NCBI RefSeq assembly: GCF_031846345.1
Contig: NZ_JAVRHX010000002.1
Location: 248,001-312,000 of the forward strand
Reading direction: 5' to 3'
Length of the DNA stretch: 64,000 nt
DNA from: Glaciecola petra
GTDB lineage: Bacteria > Pseudomonadota > Gammaproteobacteria > Enterobacterales > Alteromonadaceae
Shown: positions 1-8,938 of the stretch, in pieces
How the letters are laid out: the number at the start of each line of letters is the position of its first letter
Numbering within the stretch: the stretch's first letter is position 1
Notes under the pieces: model-generated
Database searches by the model: none
What the model saw: only the letters and a program-made list of their open reading frames with translations
What the model was told of the DNA's origin: nothing
Translations under genes and position numbers: made by a program

Positions 1-1
1 T

Positions 2-1978
2 TTTACTACCTTGCGCAATCGTACATTAATGGGCTCAATGCACCTTGGTTTAGAGGAGCAAAAAGGCGGCTTTAAGAAGTTAGCGGCTTTTTATGCTGAG
101 CGCGCAAGAGGAGGCGCTGGCTTAATTGTAACCGGTGGTGTTAGCCCAAATGTGGCTGGTTGGTTGGGGCCTTTTGCGGCACGTATGAGCAGTAGCCGTC
201 ATGCAAAAAAGCACAAGGTAGTTACCGATGCAGTGCACGAAGCCGGCGGTAAAATATGTATGCAAATTTTACATTCTGGGCGCTATGGTTATCATCCGTT
301 GGCGGTTTCGGCGTCGGCGCAAAAATCACCGATTTCTCCTTTTAAGCCTAAAGCATTATCTTCACGAGGTATTAATAGCACTATTAAAGACTATGTTGAC
401 TGCGCAAATTACGCAAAAATGGCCGGTTACGACGGGGTTGAAGTGATGGGCTCGGAAGGTTATTTAATAAATCAGTTTTTTTGCGAACGCACCAACCAAC
501 GTGATGATGAATGGGGAGGAAATTTAGAAAATAGAGCTCGCATGGCGGTTGAGATTGTGCGACAAACTCGCGAAAAAGTTGGTAGCGACTTTATTATCAT
601 TTATCGCTTGTCGATGCTCGATTTAGTTGAAGGTGGCGCGCCTTGGGAAGAAGTGGTTTATTTGGCCAAACAAATCGAACAAGCCGGTGCTACCCTCATT
701 AATACCGGCATCGGTTGGCACGAAGCTCGAGTCCCCACCATTGCCACCTCAGTCCCACGGGCAGCCTTTACTTGGATTACCAAACGCATGAAGTCAGAGG
801 TGTCAATTCCACTAATTACCACTAATCGCATCAACACACCAGAGATTGGTGAATCGGTCTTGGCCGAGGGGCATGCTGACATGGTCTCGATGGCGCGGCC
901 ATTTTTAGCGGATGCAGAATTTGTCGCAAAAGCTATGCGTAACGAAGCCGACCTGATTAATACATGTATTGCATGCAATCAAGCCTGCTTGGATCATGGT
1001 TTTGAACGCAAACCAATAAGTTGTTTAGTTAATCCGCAAGCGTGTTACGAAACTGAGCTTATTTTTAAAACCGTTGCAGCACCTAAAAAGATTGCTGTTA
1101 TTGGTGCCGGCCCTGCTGGCTTGGCCTTTGCAACTTATGCTGCGGAGCGCGGTCATCAAGTGCATTTGTATGATCAAGGGAGTGAAATAGGTGGACAGTT
1201 TAATTACGCTAAACAAATACCGGGTAAAGAAGAATTCTACGAAACATTGCGCTATTACTCACGACGAATTGAAGTCACTGGTGTGCATTTGCATCTTGAA
1301 ACCACTGTCGATGCTGCACTTTTAGCCCCACTAGAATTTGATGAGGTAGTTATGGCTACGGGTATTAAACCACGTGAATTGACTATTCCGGGAAGCGAGC
1401 ATGCCAAAGTCATGAGTTATTTGGATGTATTGCGTGACCATAAGCCTGTGGGTAAAAAAGTAGCCGTTATTGGTGCAGGTGGTATTGGCTTTGATGTGTC
1501 GGAATTTCTAGTAGAACAGCAGAATTTGACGACTGACCTAGATAAATGGTTAGCCCATTGGGGTATCGACAAAGAATATAAAAACCCAGGGGCACTGATT
1601 GAAAAAGACTTGCATGAGCCGCCGCGGCAGGTATTTTTATTGCAGCGTAAAACTACAAAAGTAGGTAAAGGTTTGGGTAAAACCACAGGTTGGATCCATC
1701 GAGCGTCACTTGTTAATCATAATGTACAAATGATGAATGGCGTCAGTTACGAAAAAATCGATGACGAAGGTTTGCACATCACGATTAACGACAAACCAAA
1801 AGTGCTTGAAGTCGACAATATAATTGTTTGCGCTGGGCAAGAACCCCTGCGTGACCTAAAGGAGAGTTTAGAAGCTGTGGGTCTGCACGTAAATGTGATT
1901 GGTGGGGCTGATGTTGCTGCCGAACTTGACGCAAAAAGAGCGATACGTCAGGGCGCTGAGTTAGCCGCTGCAATATAG
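2..1978 (+). CDS. fadH: NADPH-dependent 2,4-dienoyl-CoA reductase FadH, 5' end cut by window edge
   Basis: Reduces 2,4-dienoyl-CoA intermediates during beta-oxidation of unsaturated fatty acids in the cytoplasm. The protein has the full FadH layout: an N-terminal Old Yellow Enzyme TIM barrel with FMN, a 4Fe-4S cysteine cluster (CIACNQAC followed by a further Cys in ISCLVNP), then an FAD/NADPH domain with two Rossmann motifs (VIGAGPAGLAFA and VIGAGGIGFD). Similarity to E. coli FadH runs from the first readable codon to the end. The reading frame is open to base 2 and reads FTTLRNR, matching the region just inside the E. coli N terminus, so about 13 residues and the start codon lie outside the window. 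The TTG at 11 is not the real start. It stands alone before a spacer of about 120 bp. Confidence 0.95.
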   Translation, partial: FTTLRNRTLMGSMHLGLEEQKGGFKKLAAFYAERARGGAGLIVTGGVSPNVAGWLGPFAARMSSSRHAKKHKVVTDAVHEAGGKICMQILHSGRYGYHPLAVSASAQKSPISPFKPKALSSRGINSTIKDYVDCANYAKMAGYDGVEVMGSEGYLINQFFCERTNQRDDEWGGNLENRARMAVEIVRQTREKVGSDFIIIYRLSMLDLVEGGAPWEEVVYLAKQIEQAGATLINTGIGWHEARVPTIATSVPRAAFTWITKRMKSEVSIPLITTNRINTPEIGESVLAEGHADMVSMARPFLADAEFVAKAMRNEADLINTCIACNQACLDHGFERKPISCLVNPQACYETELIFKTVAAPKKIAVIGAGPAGLAFATYAAERGHQVHLYDQGSEIGGQFNYAKQIPGKEEFYETLRYYSRRIEVTGVHLHLETTVDAALLAPLEFDEVVMATGIKPRELTIPGSEHAKVMSYLDVLRDHKPVGKKVAVIGAGGIGFDVSEFLVEQQNLTTDLDKWLAHWGIDKEYKNPGALIEKDLHEPPRQVFLLQRKTTKVGKGLGKTTGWIHRASLVNHNVQMMNGVSYEKIDDEGLHITINDKPKVLEVDNIIVCAGQEPLRDLKESLEAVGLHVNVIGGADVAAELDAKRAIRQGAELAAAI

Positions 1979-2020
1979 TCAAACTGTGATTACATGCATG
2001 TATGAAGATTTTTTTGCTAC

Positions 2021-2047
2021 TTTGTAGTAAATAACGAATACTACAAA
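2021..2047. repeat. 9-bp inverted repeat upstream of the DUF3500 gene
   Basis: TTTGTAGTA at 2021-2029 and TACTACAAA at 2039-2047 are perfect inverted copies around a 9-base spacer, 51 bp before the ATG at 2098. No run of T follows, so an operator or a weak structure between fadH and the next gene is more likely than a classical terminator. The role is inferred. Confidence 0.4.
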
Positions 2048-2097
2048 ATCTATAATAAAAAGAAAAAATACGCGGGTTCAATGCTAACGGAGTTACC

Positions 2098-3300
2098 ATG
2101 TACAAGATGCCAATCATTTTAACCTGCCTTTTGGGAATGTTTGTTACTACGCTCGCTTATTCAAATGAGCCAGATGAATACACAGACCGTTTTTTAGCGG
2201 TAAAAAAGTACTTCGCAGATATTGAAAAAAAAGCACTTGCTGAACCCTTCAAGGGAGTAAGTACAAGCGACGGAATAGAAGCTGATCTATTTAAGGTTGG
2301 CGCGACAGGCGTCACCACAGCGCCTATTGTTAAAGCAGCTAAGGCCTATCTCCAACTACTGTCTACTCCTGAGTTGATACGTACACAGTTTGCTATTGAC
2401 GACCCTGAATGGCGGCGATGGTTTAATGTTGATAATGGTATATATGTTCGTCAAGGATTAAGTTTAAAAGAGATGAATAAAGAACAAAAGGCAGCAGCTT
2501 GGGAAATCTTTAAAACATCACTGAGCGCCAAAGGACTTAGTTTGAGTAAAGATATAATGAAAACAGATAAGACTTTATCTGAATTAAACGGACATGGTTT
2601 TTTGGATGAAGATTTGTATTTTTTAACTATTATGGGGATCCCTGATAACAACAAACCTTGGGGATGGCAGTTAGATGGACATCACCTTGTGATCAACTTT
2701 TTTGTGTTGGGTGATCAGGTTGTGATGACGCCTACTTTTCTTGGCGCGGAGCCTGCAGTGGCTACTACTGGCAAATACAAAGGCAATAGCATTTTACAAG
2801 CCGAGCAAGATATGGGAATTGCTTTTATGCAGTCTCTTTCTGAGTCGCAACAAAAAATGGCTACGTTAAGTTCTCGAAAAGTCAAAGACGACATGCTTGC
2901 TGGCGCGCACGAAGATAATCTAGAGCTTGATTATGCAGGCCTTAAAGCAGCTAAAATGGAAAAGAAACACCAGTCAATGTTGCTAGATTTGGTACAATTG
3001 TATGTTGATAACATGAAGGAAGGTCATTCAGACATTCGCATGGAACAAGTGCGCTCTCATATTGACAATACATGGTTCTCGTGGATTGGCGAGGTTAAAG
3101 ACGATAGTGTGTTTTACTATCGTATTCATAGCCCTGTTATTTTGATTGAGTTCGACCATCAAAAACCGGTAGGAACGAGAATGCTCAACGAACGAGGTGT
3201 CCCAACACGTGACCATATTCATGTAATAGTGCGCACACCAAATGGAAATGACTATGGGAAAGACTTGTTAAAACAGCATCTTAGCAACCATAAGCATTGA
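2098..3300 (+). CDS. Exported DUF3500 domain protein
   Basis: A 400-residue protein with an N-terminal signal peptide (hydrophobic residues 4-20, likely cut after AYS). The rest matches the DUF3500 family: a central segment WGWQLDGHH followed by VMTPTFLGAEPA, and a C-terminal PTRDHIHVIVRTPNGNDYG segment. DUF3500 proteins are widespread and uncharacterised. The conserved His-rich and acidic positions could form a metal or hydrolase site, but that is speculation. The start is supported by GGAG six bases before the ATG. The gene stands alone, between fadH and the convergent chemoreceptor gene. Confidence 0.8.
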   Translation: MYKMPIILTCLLGMFVTTLAYSNEPDEYTDRFLAVKKYFADIEKKALAEPFKGVSTSDGIEADLFKVGATGVTTAPIVKAAKAYLQLLSTPELIRTQFAIDDPEWRRWFNVDNGIYVRQGLSLKEMNKEQKAAAWEIFKTSLSAKGLSLSKDIMKTDKTLSELNGHGFLDEDLYFLTIMGIPDNNKPWGWQLDGHHLVINFFVLGDQVVMTPTFLGAEPAVATTGKYKGNSILQAEQDMGIAFMQSLSESQQKMATLSSRKVKDDMLAGAHEDNLELDYAGLKAAKMEKKHQSMLLDLVQLYVDNMKEGHSDIRMEQVRSHIDNTWFSWIGEVKDDSVFYYRIHSPVILIEFDHQKPVGTRMLNERGVPTRDHIHVIVRTPNGNDYGKDLLKQHLSNHKH

Positions 3301-3344
3301 TGCTAGTTGCAAAGACGCCGTCCTTAAAGACCCAAATGATGATT

Positions 3345-6251
3345 TTAGGCAGTCTTAAAGAATTCCATCAATTGATTCATGCCTTGAGCTTTATTTTTTA
3401 AGTTTTCACTCGCCGCAGTGCCTTCTTCAACCATACCTGTGTTTTGTTGAGTTAGCGTTTTGATAGACTCAACCGCTTGATGAATTTCTTTCACGCCCTG
3501 ACTTTGCTCTGACGCTGCGTTTGAAATTTCACTCACAATTTGGTCAACATTTTCGACTTGTTGAATAATTTGATCCAAAGTACTGCCAGATTGGCTCACC
3601 AGCTCTGAACCCACATCGACTTTATCAACCGTATCGTTAATAAGACTCTTAATCTCTTTGGCTGCATTTGCACTTCTACCAGCCAGGTTCCTGACTTCAG
3701 AAGCAACTACTGCAAAGCCACGCCCTTGTTCTCCTGCTCGCGCCGCTTCAACAGCAGCATTAAGGGCTAACAAGTTCGTTTGGAACGCAATTGAATCGAT
3801 GACGCCAATGATGTCAGATATTTTATTACTCGCTACATTGATATCCTGCATTGCGTCTATGGCTTGGGTAACAATTTGTCCACCTTTTACTGCCGATTCT
3901 TTGGCTTGATTAGCAATTTTATTGGCATGTCTTGCATTTTCTTCGGTATGCCTAACCGTTACCGTGATCTCATCCATACTTGAAGCAGTTCTATCTAAGT
4001 TGGATGATTGTTCTACAGTTCTATCACTGAGTTGATTATTACCTTGTAGCAATTCCATTGCATTGGCATTGACGGCACTAGAAGAGTTTGAAATTTCGCT
4101 CACTACCTCAATCAACTTATTTAGCGTGTTGTTGGTACTCGTTTTCAGATGATTAAATTGACCTGGGAAGTCTGTATTTATGCGTTCATAAAGTATACCC
4201 TCAGAAATTGCCGATAGTGCTGTTTCTGTTTCTTGGAATACTTTTTCTACGACACTTAATGAGGTGTTCACATTCTCTTTGATTTGTTCGAGCTGACCTG
4301 GCAAAGGTTTTTCAATACGCGATTTGAGTTGCCCTGCTGCTACATCAGACATAACGGTATCAATCTCCGTTACGGCGCTGTCTACTGCTTGCATGGCTAG
4401 ATTTGCCTGCTCAACGAGGCTAGCATAATCACCTTGCAATTCGCCTTCGACTTTATACTTAAAGTCGCCTTTACTCATCGCTCTGATAAGTTCATTAATT
4501 TCCTGCATTGCTGATTTCATGCTGGTGATCGATGTGTTTACGTTGTCTTTTAAGGTACCAAGTTCACCGCTTAGTTCGCTGTCTATGGTTTGATTAAAAT
4601 TGCCCATTGCAAGCGCGTTTACCACTCTGTTGACGTCTTTAATAGAGCCGCCCATTGCTGATGCACTATTGTTAACGCCTCGTTTAAGTGTGAGCAAATC
4701 ACCTTTAAAGTCGGATTCAACGCGTTTACTAAAATCGCCTTGAGCCATTGCAGAAACGACTTGGTTAGTTTCATTTATTGAGGTTTCGATACTTGATAAA
4801 AGCTGATTGAAACTGTTAGCAGATTGACCTATTTCGTCTTCTCTATCAATATTAACCCGCTCTCCAAACACAGAATTTTCAGCGATATTGGTCATAGATG
4901 TTTGCATAGATGCTATTGGTTGGATTAGCTTGTCAGCAACACGAATCGCAAAATAAGATATAGCGATAACGGCTATCAAACATACAGACAATATTATCCA
5001 GATGAGTCGAGTGATTGATGCATAGGCTTCAGATTGTTCAATTTCGGCAATCATTGCCCATTGTAAATTACCAAAAGCAACTGGAATGTAGCCCGCAAGT
5101 ACGTCCTGACCTAGGTAGTTAGTTTGTTCAATTACGCCGCTTTGATCGTCTAATGCCGCTTCGATTGCTTCTGACTCAACCGTATTTCCTGCTCTGAAAG
5201 CAACATCTACGTTATATTTTTCAGGCATTTTATACGAATCTGAACGTGGTAGCATGTCCGGACCAACAAGATAAACCTCGGCTGTTTCGCCCAGTCCTTT
5301 TCGTTGTGACATTATAGAAGAGATGGTATCAAGTGGCATTTGAAAAATCAGGCTACCAACTTGATTTCCGTATTTATAAACGGGTGAAGCAATAAAACTA
5401 GCCGGCGCTTCATACGAGGGAGTGTATTGAGCATAATCAATCAGTACGTATTGGTTTGGCCCTGTTAAGTCTTTGGAGGCTCTAAAGGCTTCAGCCAGAC
5501 CGCTTTCGCGGTAAGGCCCACTTAGCAAATTAGTTGCATAGTCGAGTTCTTTATAAACTGAATAAACAACATTGCCTTTATTGTCTACAAGAAAAATATC
5601 ATAGTACCCAAATTTGTCTAAATAGGGTTCAAACGTTAAATGGATTCGGTCGTGGTTAAGGTCATAGCTTAAATCTAATTTGGATTTGTACATTTCGTGT
5701 TTTGAGCCCAAGGGAGCTGGGTTATCAAAAATATATGCATGTTGCAAAGCCAGAGCGGTGTTGGTCAAGTTATTTAACAAATTCTCTGTATTGATGTTTT
5801 TACCGCTTGTTGAATCTCGATATTGCACAGCGAATTCGTTGTTATAATACTGAGCTAGATCTGCTCGTAATGCATCAGCATAAAGTTCTTCATCATAATC
5901 GTATTGTTCCATGTCGGTTTGATCAAAGGCATCATCAAACACTTCATTAAATGATCTTGATAAAATAATTAACCCGCTTACCGTGTTTGGATCTGCTGAA
6001 GCGGTCAAGACTTGATTTACTATAGTATCGCCGTAACTTTCGATAATAAACGCTTTGTTTTCTTTGATTGCGCTTAAGTTTTGATGCACCAGGTTGGTCG
6101 CTGCGCTAGACAAAAGCCACAACGCTATTACACTTATCAAGACCATCGGCACTAATCCCGCGATTAAAAATTTGAGCGTTATAGGCTTTTTTAATGATTT
6201 TTCTGAATTCAAAGTTTTGAGTGATGCTAATTGTTTTTGAAAATATGTCAT
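3345..6251 (-). CDS. Methyl-accepting chemotaxis protein with dCACHE sensor and poly-HAMP linker
   Basis: A 968-residue inner-membrane chemoreceptor. The order is: cytoplasmic N tail, TM1 (about 27-49), a large periplasmic sensor (about 50-415) with dCACHE-like features such as YYDIFLVDNKGNVVYSV, TM2 (about 416-437), a canonical HAMP (about 438-490), and five further HAMP-like repeats spaced exactly 45 residues apart (conserved Gly at 505, 550, 595, 640 and 685). The MA signalling hairpin follows, with the conserved tip around 824-857 (QTNLLALNAAVEAARAGEQG). There is no CheR-binding pentapeptide at the C terminus, which ends in FFKTA. A strong sigma-28 promoter lies about 75 bp upstream, consistent with flagellar co-regulation. 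The ligand is unknown. Confidence 0.93.
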   Translation of the reverse strand: MTYFQKQLASLKTLNSEKSLKKPITLKFLIAGLVPMVLISVIALWLLSSAATNLVHQNLSAIKENKAFIIESYGDTIVNQVLTASADPNTVSGLIILSRSFNEVFDDAFDQTDMEQYDYDEELYADALRADLAQYYNNEFAVQYRDSTSGKNINTENLLNNLTNTALALQHAYIFDNPAPLGSKHEMYKSKLDLSYDLNHDRIHLTFEPYLDKFGYYDIFLVDNKGNVVYSVYKELDYATNLLSGPYRESGLAEAFRASKDLTGPNQYVLIDYAQYTPSYEAPASFIASPVYKYGNQVGSLIFQMPLDTISSIMSQRKGLGETAEVYLVGPDMLPRSDSYKMPEKYNVDVAFRAGNTVESEAIEAALDDQSGVIEQTNYLGQDVLAGYIPVAFGNLQWAMIAEIEQSEAYASITRLIWIILSVCLIAVIAISYFAIRVADKLIQPIASMQTSMTNIAENSVFGERVNIDREDEIGQSANSFNQLLSSIETSINETNQVVSAMAQGDFSKRVESDFKGDLLTLKRGVNNSASAMGGSIKDVNRVVNALAMGNFNQTIDSELSGELGTLKDNVNTSITSMKSAMQEINELIRAMSKGDFKYKVEGELQGDYASLVEQANLAMQAVDSAVTEIDTVMSDVAAGQLKSRIEKPLPGQLEQIKENVNTSLSVVEKVFQETETALSAISEGILYERINTDFPGQFNHLKTSTNNTLNKLIEVVSEISNSSSAVNANAMELLQGNNQLSDRTVEQSSNLDRTASSMDEITVTVRHTEENARHANKIANQAKESAVKGGQIVTQAIDAMQDINVASNKISDIIGVIDSIAFQTNLLALNAAVEAARAGEQGRGFAVVASEVRNLAGRSANAAKEIKSLINDTVDKVDVGSELVSQSGSTLDQIIQQVENVDQIVSEISNAASEQSQGVKEIHQAVESIKTLTQQNTGMVEEGTAASENLKNKAQGMNQLMEFFKTA

Positions 6252-6324
6252 TTTGTTTCCAACGAACGATCCGAAAAAGTGTGAGAAAGCGAAATTCTCG
6301 AGGCAACAAACCTCTCCTTGGATG

Positions 6325-6351
6325 GTATCGGCATAATATTTTTATTATTTA
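6325..6351 (-). promoter_or_regulatory. Sigma-28 (FliA) promoter of the chemoreceptor gene
   Basis: Read on the minus strand: TAAA (6348-6351), a spacer of exactly 15 bases, then GCCGATAC (6325-6332). The enterobacterial FliA consensus is TAAA-N15-GCCGATAA, so eleven of twelve fixed positions match. It lies about 75 bp before the chemoreceptor ATG, and chemoreceptors are classic FliA-dependent genes. Confidence 0.75.
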
Positions 6352-6416
6352 GCCCTATTCTTTGACTTTTTTAGGCTGATAACCTGCATTAACACGGTTT
6401 ATTCTCTCACTCTTAC

Positions 6417-6443
6417 TAAAGTTCACAAAGTATGCTCCGATAA
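6417..6443 (+). promoter_or_regulatory. Sigma-28 (FliA) promoter facing the PilJ-N gene
   Basis: Plus strand: TAAA (6417-6420) followed by GTTC, as in the TAAAGTTT form of the consensus, a 15-base spacer in total, then TCCGATAA (6436-6443). One mismatch to the GCCGATAA box. The leader to the ATG at 6616 would be about 165 bases, longer than usual. Confidence 0.6.
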
Positions 6444-6615
6444 CCTTAATGCACGTAAATTCTAGTCTCCTATTAATCAAGAAACTGGGTTGACGGCAAA
6501 ATAATGATTCAACCGATAGCACTTATTTAAATTGTTGGCAGGCTTCTACTAAGCTGACAGTTTTTTAACTTACTCAGGTATTTTTAAGTACTTAATATTT
6601 ACAGAGAATATTCCA

Positions 6616-7524
6616 ATGTCACATTTTAACACGCAAAAACCAATCACTTTTAGTGTTGTATTTTGGTCATTTATAACCTTGCTTTTTGTCCTCCCTTTTT
6701 CGATGAGTCATGCTCAAACTGCTGAAGAGTTTGGTAATGTGATTAATCTATCAGGTAAGCAAAGAATGCTTACGCAAAAAATGAGTAAAGAAGCGGTACT
6801 TATCGGACTTGAGATAAATACTGCTGAAAACCTCAAGAATTTAGAGAATACGGCAACTCTTTTTGATAAAACCTTAAAAGGCTTGCGCAGTGGAGATGCG
6901 AGCTTGAAATTACCTCCCACAAGCTCCCCCCGTATTTTGAAACAACTCGATAGAGTCGATGCATTATGGGCCGCCTATTACCCAATAGTAAAATCAATAA
7001 TTACTAATAAAGCAGCTGACCCAAGTCAAATTGAACAAATTGCTGAACAAAATTTACCGCTACTTAAACAGATGAATAGAGCGGTTGGTGCTTATGAAAA
7101 AGAGGCAGCAAAAGGCGGGCTTAAGGCAAATCCAGGACTAGCTACTACTATCAATTTGTCGGGCAAACAACGCATGCTTACTCAGAAAATGAGCAAAGAG
7201 TTTTTTTTGGTGGCGCACCAACACATGGTAGCAGATAACAAACTGAACTTACTTGAAACCTTCACATTATTTGAGCGCACATTGCAGGGCTTAAAAGCGG
7301 GTGATGAAAGTCTTGGACTACCAATAACAAGCGACGCAACTATTCTTGGTCAGCTCGATAAGGTTTCAAATTTATGGCAAGAGATCAAACCTCTGTTTGA
7401 AGATGCGGTTGGTCAAGGTAGCCAAATTTCAGCAGAAAGCATTCAAAAAGTTGCAACACTCAATTTGCCTCTATTGAAAGAAATGAACAAAGCAGTTGGC
7501 ATGTACGAAGCTCAAACTAAATAA
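6616..7524 (+). CDS. Periplasmic protein with two tandem PilJ-N (type IV pili transducer N-terminal) modules
   Basis: A 302-residue protein with a signal peptide (about 1-34, ending SHA-QT) and two homologous modules. Each begins INLSGKQRMLTQKMSKE (residues 43-59 and 179-195, offset 136), continues with an LF-T-LKGL-GD element, and ends LNLPLLK-MN-AVG-YE. This is the PilJ/NarX-type N-terminal sensor domain normally found outside the membrane in transducers such as PilJ, but here there is no transmembrane anchor, HAMP or signalling domain after it, so the product should be a free periplasmic four-helix protein. It faces a chemoreceptor with a divergent sigma-28 promoter and precedes a porin gene by 106 bp. 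A role as a binding partner for a receptor is inferred. Confidence 0.8.
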   Translation: MSHFNTQKPITFSVVFWSFITLLFVLPFSMSHAQTAEEFGNVINLSGKQRMLTQKMSKEAVLIGLEINTAENLKNLENTATLFDKTLKGLRSGDASLKLPPTSSPRILKQLDRVDALWAAYYPIVKSIITNKAADPSQIEQIAEQNLPLLKQMNRAVGAYEKEAAKGGLKANPGLATTINLSGKQRMLTQKMSKEFFLVAHQHMVADNKLNLLETFTLFERTLQGLKAGDESLGLPITSDATILGQLDKVSNLWQEIKPLFEDAVGQGSQISAESIQKVATLNLPLLKEMNKAVGMYEAQTK

Positions 7525-7556
7525 ATCGAAGCGCCGAGTTTTTAACACAATATATG

Positions 7557-7603
7557 TAAAAGGTGGCTATTTGGCTGACTACTAGTTTGCTGAACACCTT
7601 TTA
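7557..7603 (+). terminator. Inverted repeat between the PilJ-N and porin genes
   Basis: TAAAAGGTG (7557-7565) and CACCTTTTA (7595-7603) form a perfect 9-bp stem with a 29-base loop. The T-rich 3' arm suggests a weak terminator or attenuator, but the loop is long and the call is tentative. Confidence 0.35.
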
Positions 7604-7605
7604 TG

Positions 7606-7628
7606 CTAGGAAAATACACTAGGAAAAT
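7606..7628 (+). repeat. Direct repeat overlapping the porin ribosome-binding site
   Basis: CTAGGAAAAT occurs twice, at 7606-7615 and 7619-7628, with a 13-bp period just before the ATG at 7631. The second copy supplies the AGGA Shine-Dalgarno sequence, so the first may be a duplicated or standby ribosome site. Confidence 0.55.
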
Positions 7629-7630
7629 TT

Positions 7631-8857
7631 ATGCAAAACACATTCAAAAAACATATCAATATTCCAACAGGTTTGTTGGCTGTTTGCTGTTTAAGTAGCA
7701 GTTTACTATCGTTTGACTCACGCGCTGATTCAATTCACGAAGCCTTAGCAGATGGTAAGGCAATGGTCGATTTTAGATTACGCTACGAGGGCGTTGAACA
7801 AGATAACGCGGCACGTGATGCCGATGCCATGACCTTTAGAACTCGCGTTGGGTATAAGTCAGGTAGTTACGAAGGTTTTTCATTTGTTGTAGAACTTGAA
7901 GATAATAGAATTGCTCTGGGTCAAGGAGATTATACAGTTGGTCCTGCTGGCTATAATCCGGGTATTTATTCGGTTATTGCAGACCCTGAGTTTACCGAAT
8001 TAGACCAAGGCTTTATACAGTATAAGAAAGACGATGTTACCGTTAAAGTTGGAAGACAAGTAATCACATTAGACGGTCATAGATTCATTGGACATGTAGG
8101 TTGGAGACAAGACAGACAAACGTTTGATGCTGCTACAGTGACCTTTAAGCCTTCTAAAGAGTTGAGTATGCACTACAGCTACATTAACCAACGCAATCGT
8201 ATTTTTGGTGAATTTGCTGATTTGGACTCAAAAGACCACCTCATGAATGTTTCTTACAAAACGGAAATGGGCAAGTTGACCGGTTATGCGTATTTACTTG
8301 AAGTAGACAACGGTGTGACCAACGGCTTAGATACTTATGGAGCAAGTTTTCAAGGTAGCGTTAAACTAGAAGATTCTGCCATTTCATATCATGCTGAATA
8401 CGCTACTCAAACGAGTGAAACTAGCACAACTGACTTTAGTGCTAGCTATTTGTTTTTGCAACTCGGGACGACAATTTCTGGTATAACCGCGAAAGTAGGT
8501 TACGAAAGCTTGGGTTCAGATGAGGGCGATTTTGGTTTTTCAACACCACTGGCGACCCTTCATAAATTTAACGGTTGGAGCGACCAATTTTTGGGAACAC
8601 CTAGCCAAGGTTTAATTGACACTAGTTTCTCTGTTGCAGGAAAAGCGCTTGGTGGAAAGTGGTTAGCTGTATATCACAGTTTCAACGCTGACGATGCTAG
8701 TTCAACAGTTGATGATTTAGGTTCGGAAATTAATTTACAATATACAACAAGTTTTGCTAAAAAATACGCTTTTGGCATAAAATACGCCGCATATTCTGGT
8801 GAAAGTGGACGTGTAGATGCAGACAAAGTATGGGTCTGGCTCAGCACCAAATTTTAA
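7631..8857 (+). CDS. Outer-membrane porin of the alginate-export type
   Basis: A 408-residue outer-membrane beta-barrel. A signal peptide (about 1-32, ending SRA-DS) is followed by alternating amphipathic strands typical of porins and by a C-terminal aromatic residue (WVWLSTKF) as in BamA-dependent barrels. The segment DVTVKVGRQVITLDGHRFIG and the following WRQDRQTFDA stretch are typical of the Alginate_exp family (AlgE-like porins). The substrate is unknown: no alginate lyase or alginate synthesis gene is nearby, and members of this family also carry other anions and small molecules. Co-directional with the PilJ-N gene; its AGGA ribosome site lies in a direct repeat. Confidence 0.75.
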   Translation: MQNTFKKHINIPTGLLAVCCLSSSLLSFDSRADSIHEALADGKAMVDFRLRYEGVEQDNAARDADAMTFRTRVGYKSGSYEGFSFVVELEDNRIALGQGDYTVGPAGYNPGIYSVIADPEFTELDQGFIQYKKDDVTVKVGRQVITLDGHRFIGHVGWRQDRQTFDAATVTFKPSKELSMHYSYINQRNRIFGEFADLDSKDHLMNVSYKTEMGKLTGYAYLLEVDNGVTNGLDTYGASFQGSVKLEDSAISYHAEYATQTSETSTTDFSASYLFLQLGTTISGITAKVGYESLGSDEGDFGFSTPLATLHKFNGWSDQFLGTPSQGLIDTSFSVAGKALGGKWLAVYHSFNADDASSTVDDLGSEINLQYTTSFAKKYAFGIKYAAYSGESGRVDADKVWVWLSTKF

Positions 8858-8913
8858 TTGAATATTAAGTCTGGCTCGCTAGGGCTTAGCAGTTAGTTAG
8901 GTCGACTTTGGCT

Positions 8914-8938
8914 CATGCCCTCTTAATTAGAGGGCATG
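8914..8938. terminator. Perfect 10-bp hairpin between convergent genes
   Basis: CATGCCCTCT (8914-8923) and AGAGGGCATG (8929-8938) pair perfectly around a 5-base loop. The hairpin overlaps the last codons of the minus-strand acyltransferase gene, including its TAA. No long T run follows, so it may act as a bidirectional terminator or an mRNA 3'-end stabiliser. Confidence 0.55.

Larger units (their letters stand above)
6252..6615. other. Divergent control region between the chemoreceptor and PilJ-N genes
   Basis: A 364-bp non-coding stretch between divergent genes. It holds two sigma-28-type promoters, one facing each way (listed separately). No convincing ORF is present in it; the longest small frame on the plus strand is 14 codons. 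Confidence 0.8.

Noticed and set aside
6375..6382. GCTGATAA box resembling a sigma-28 -10 element on the plus strand
   Set aside because: No TAAA box 15 bases upstream; the site at 6417-6443 fits much better.
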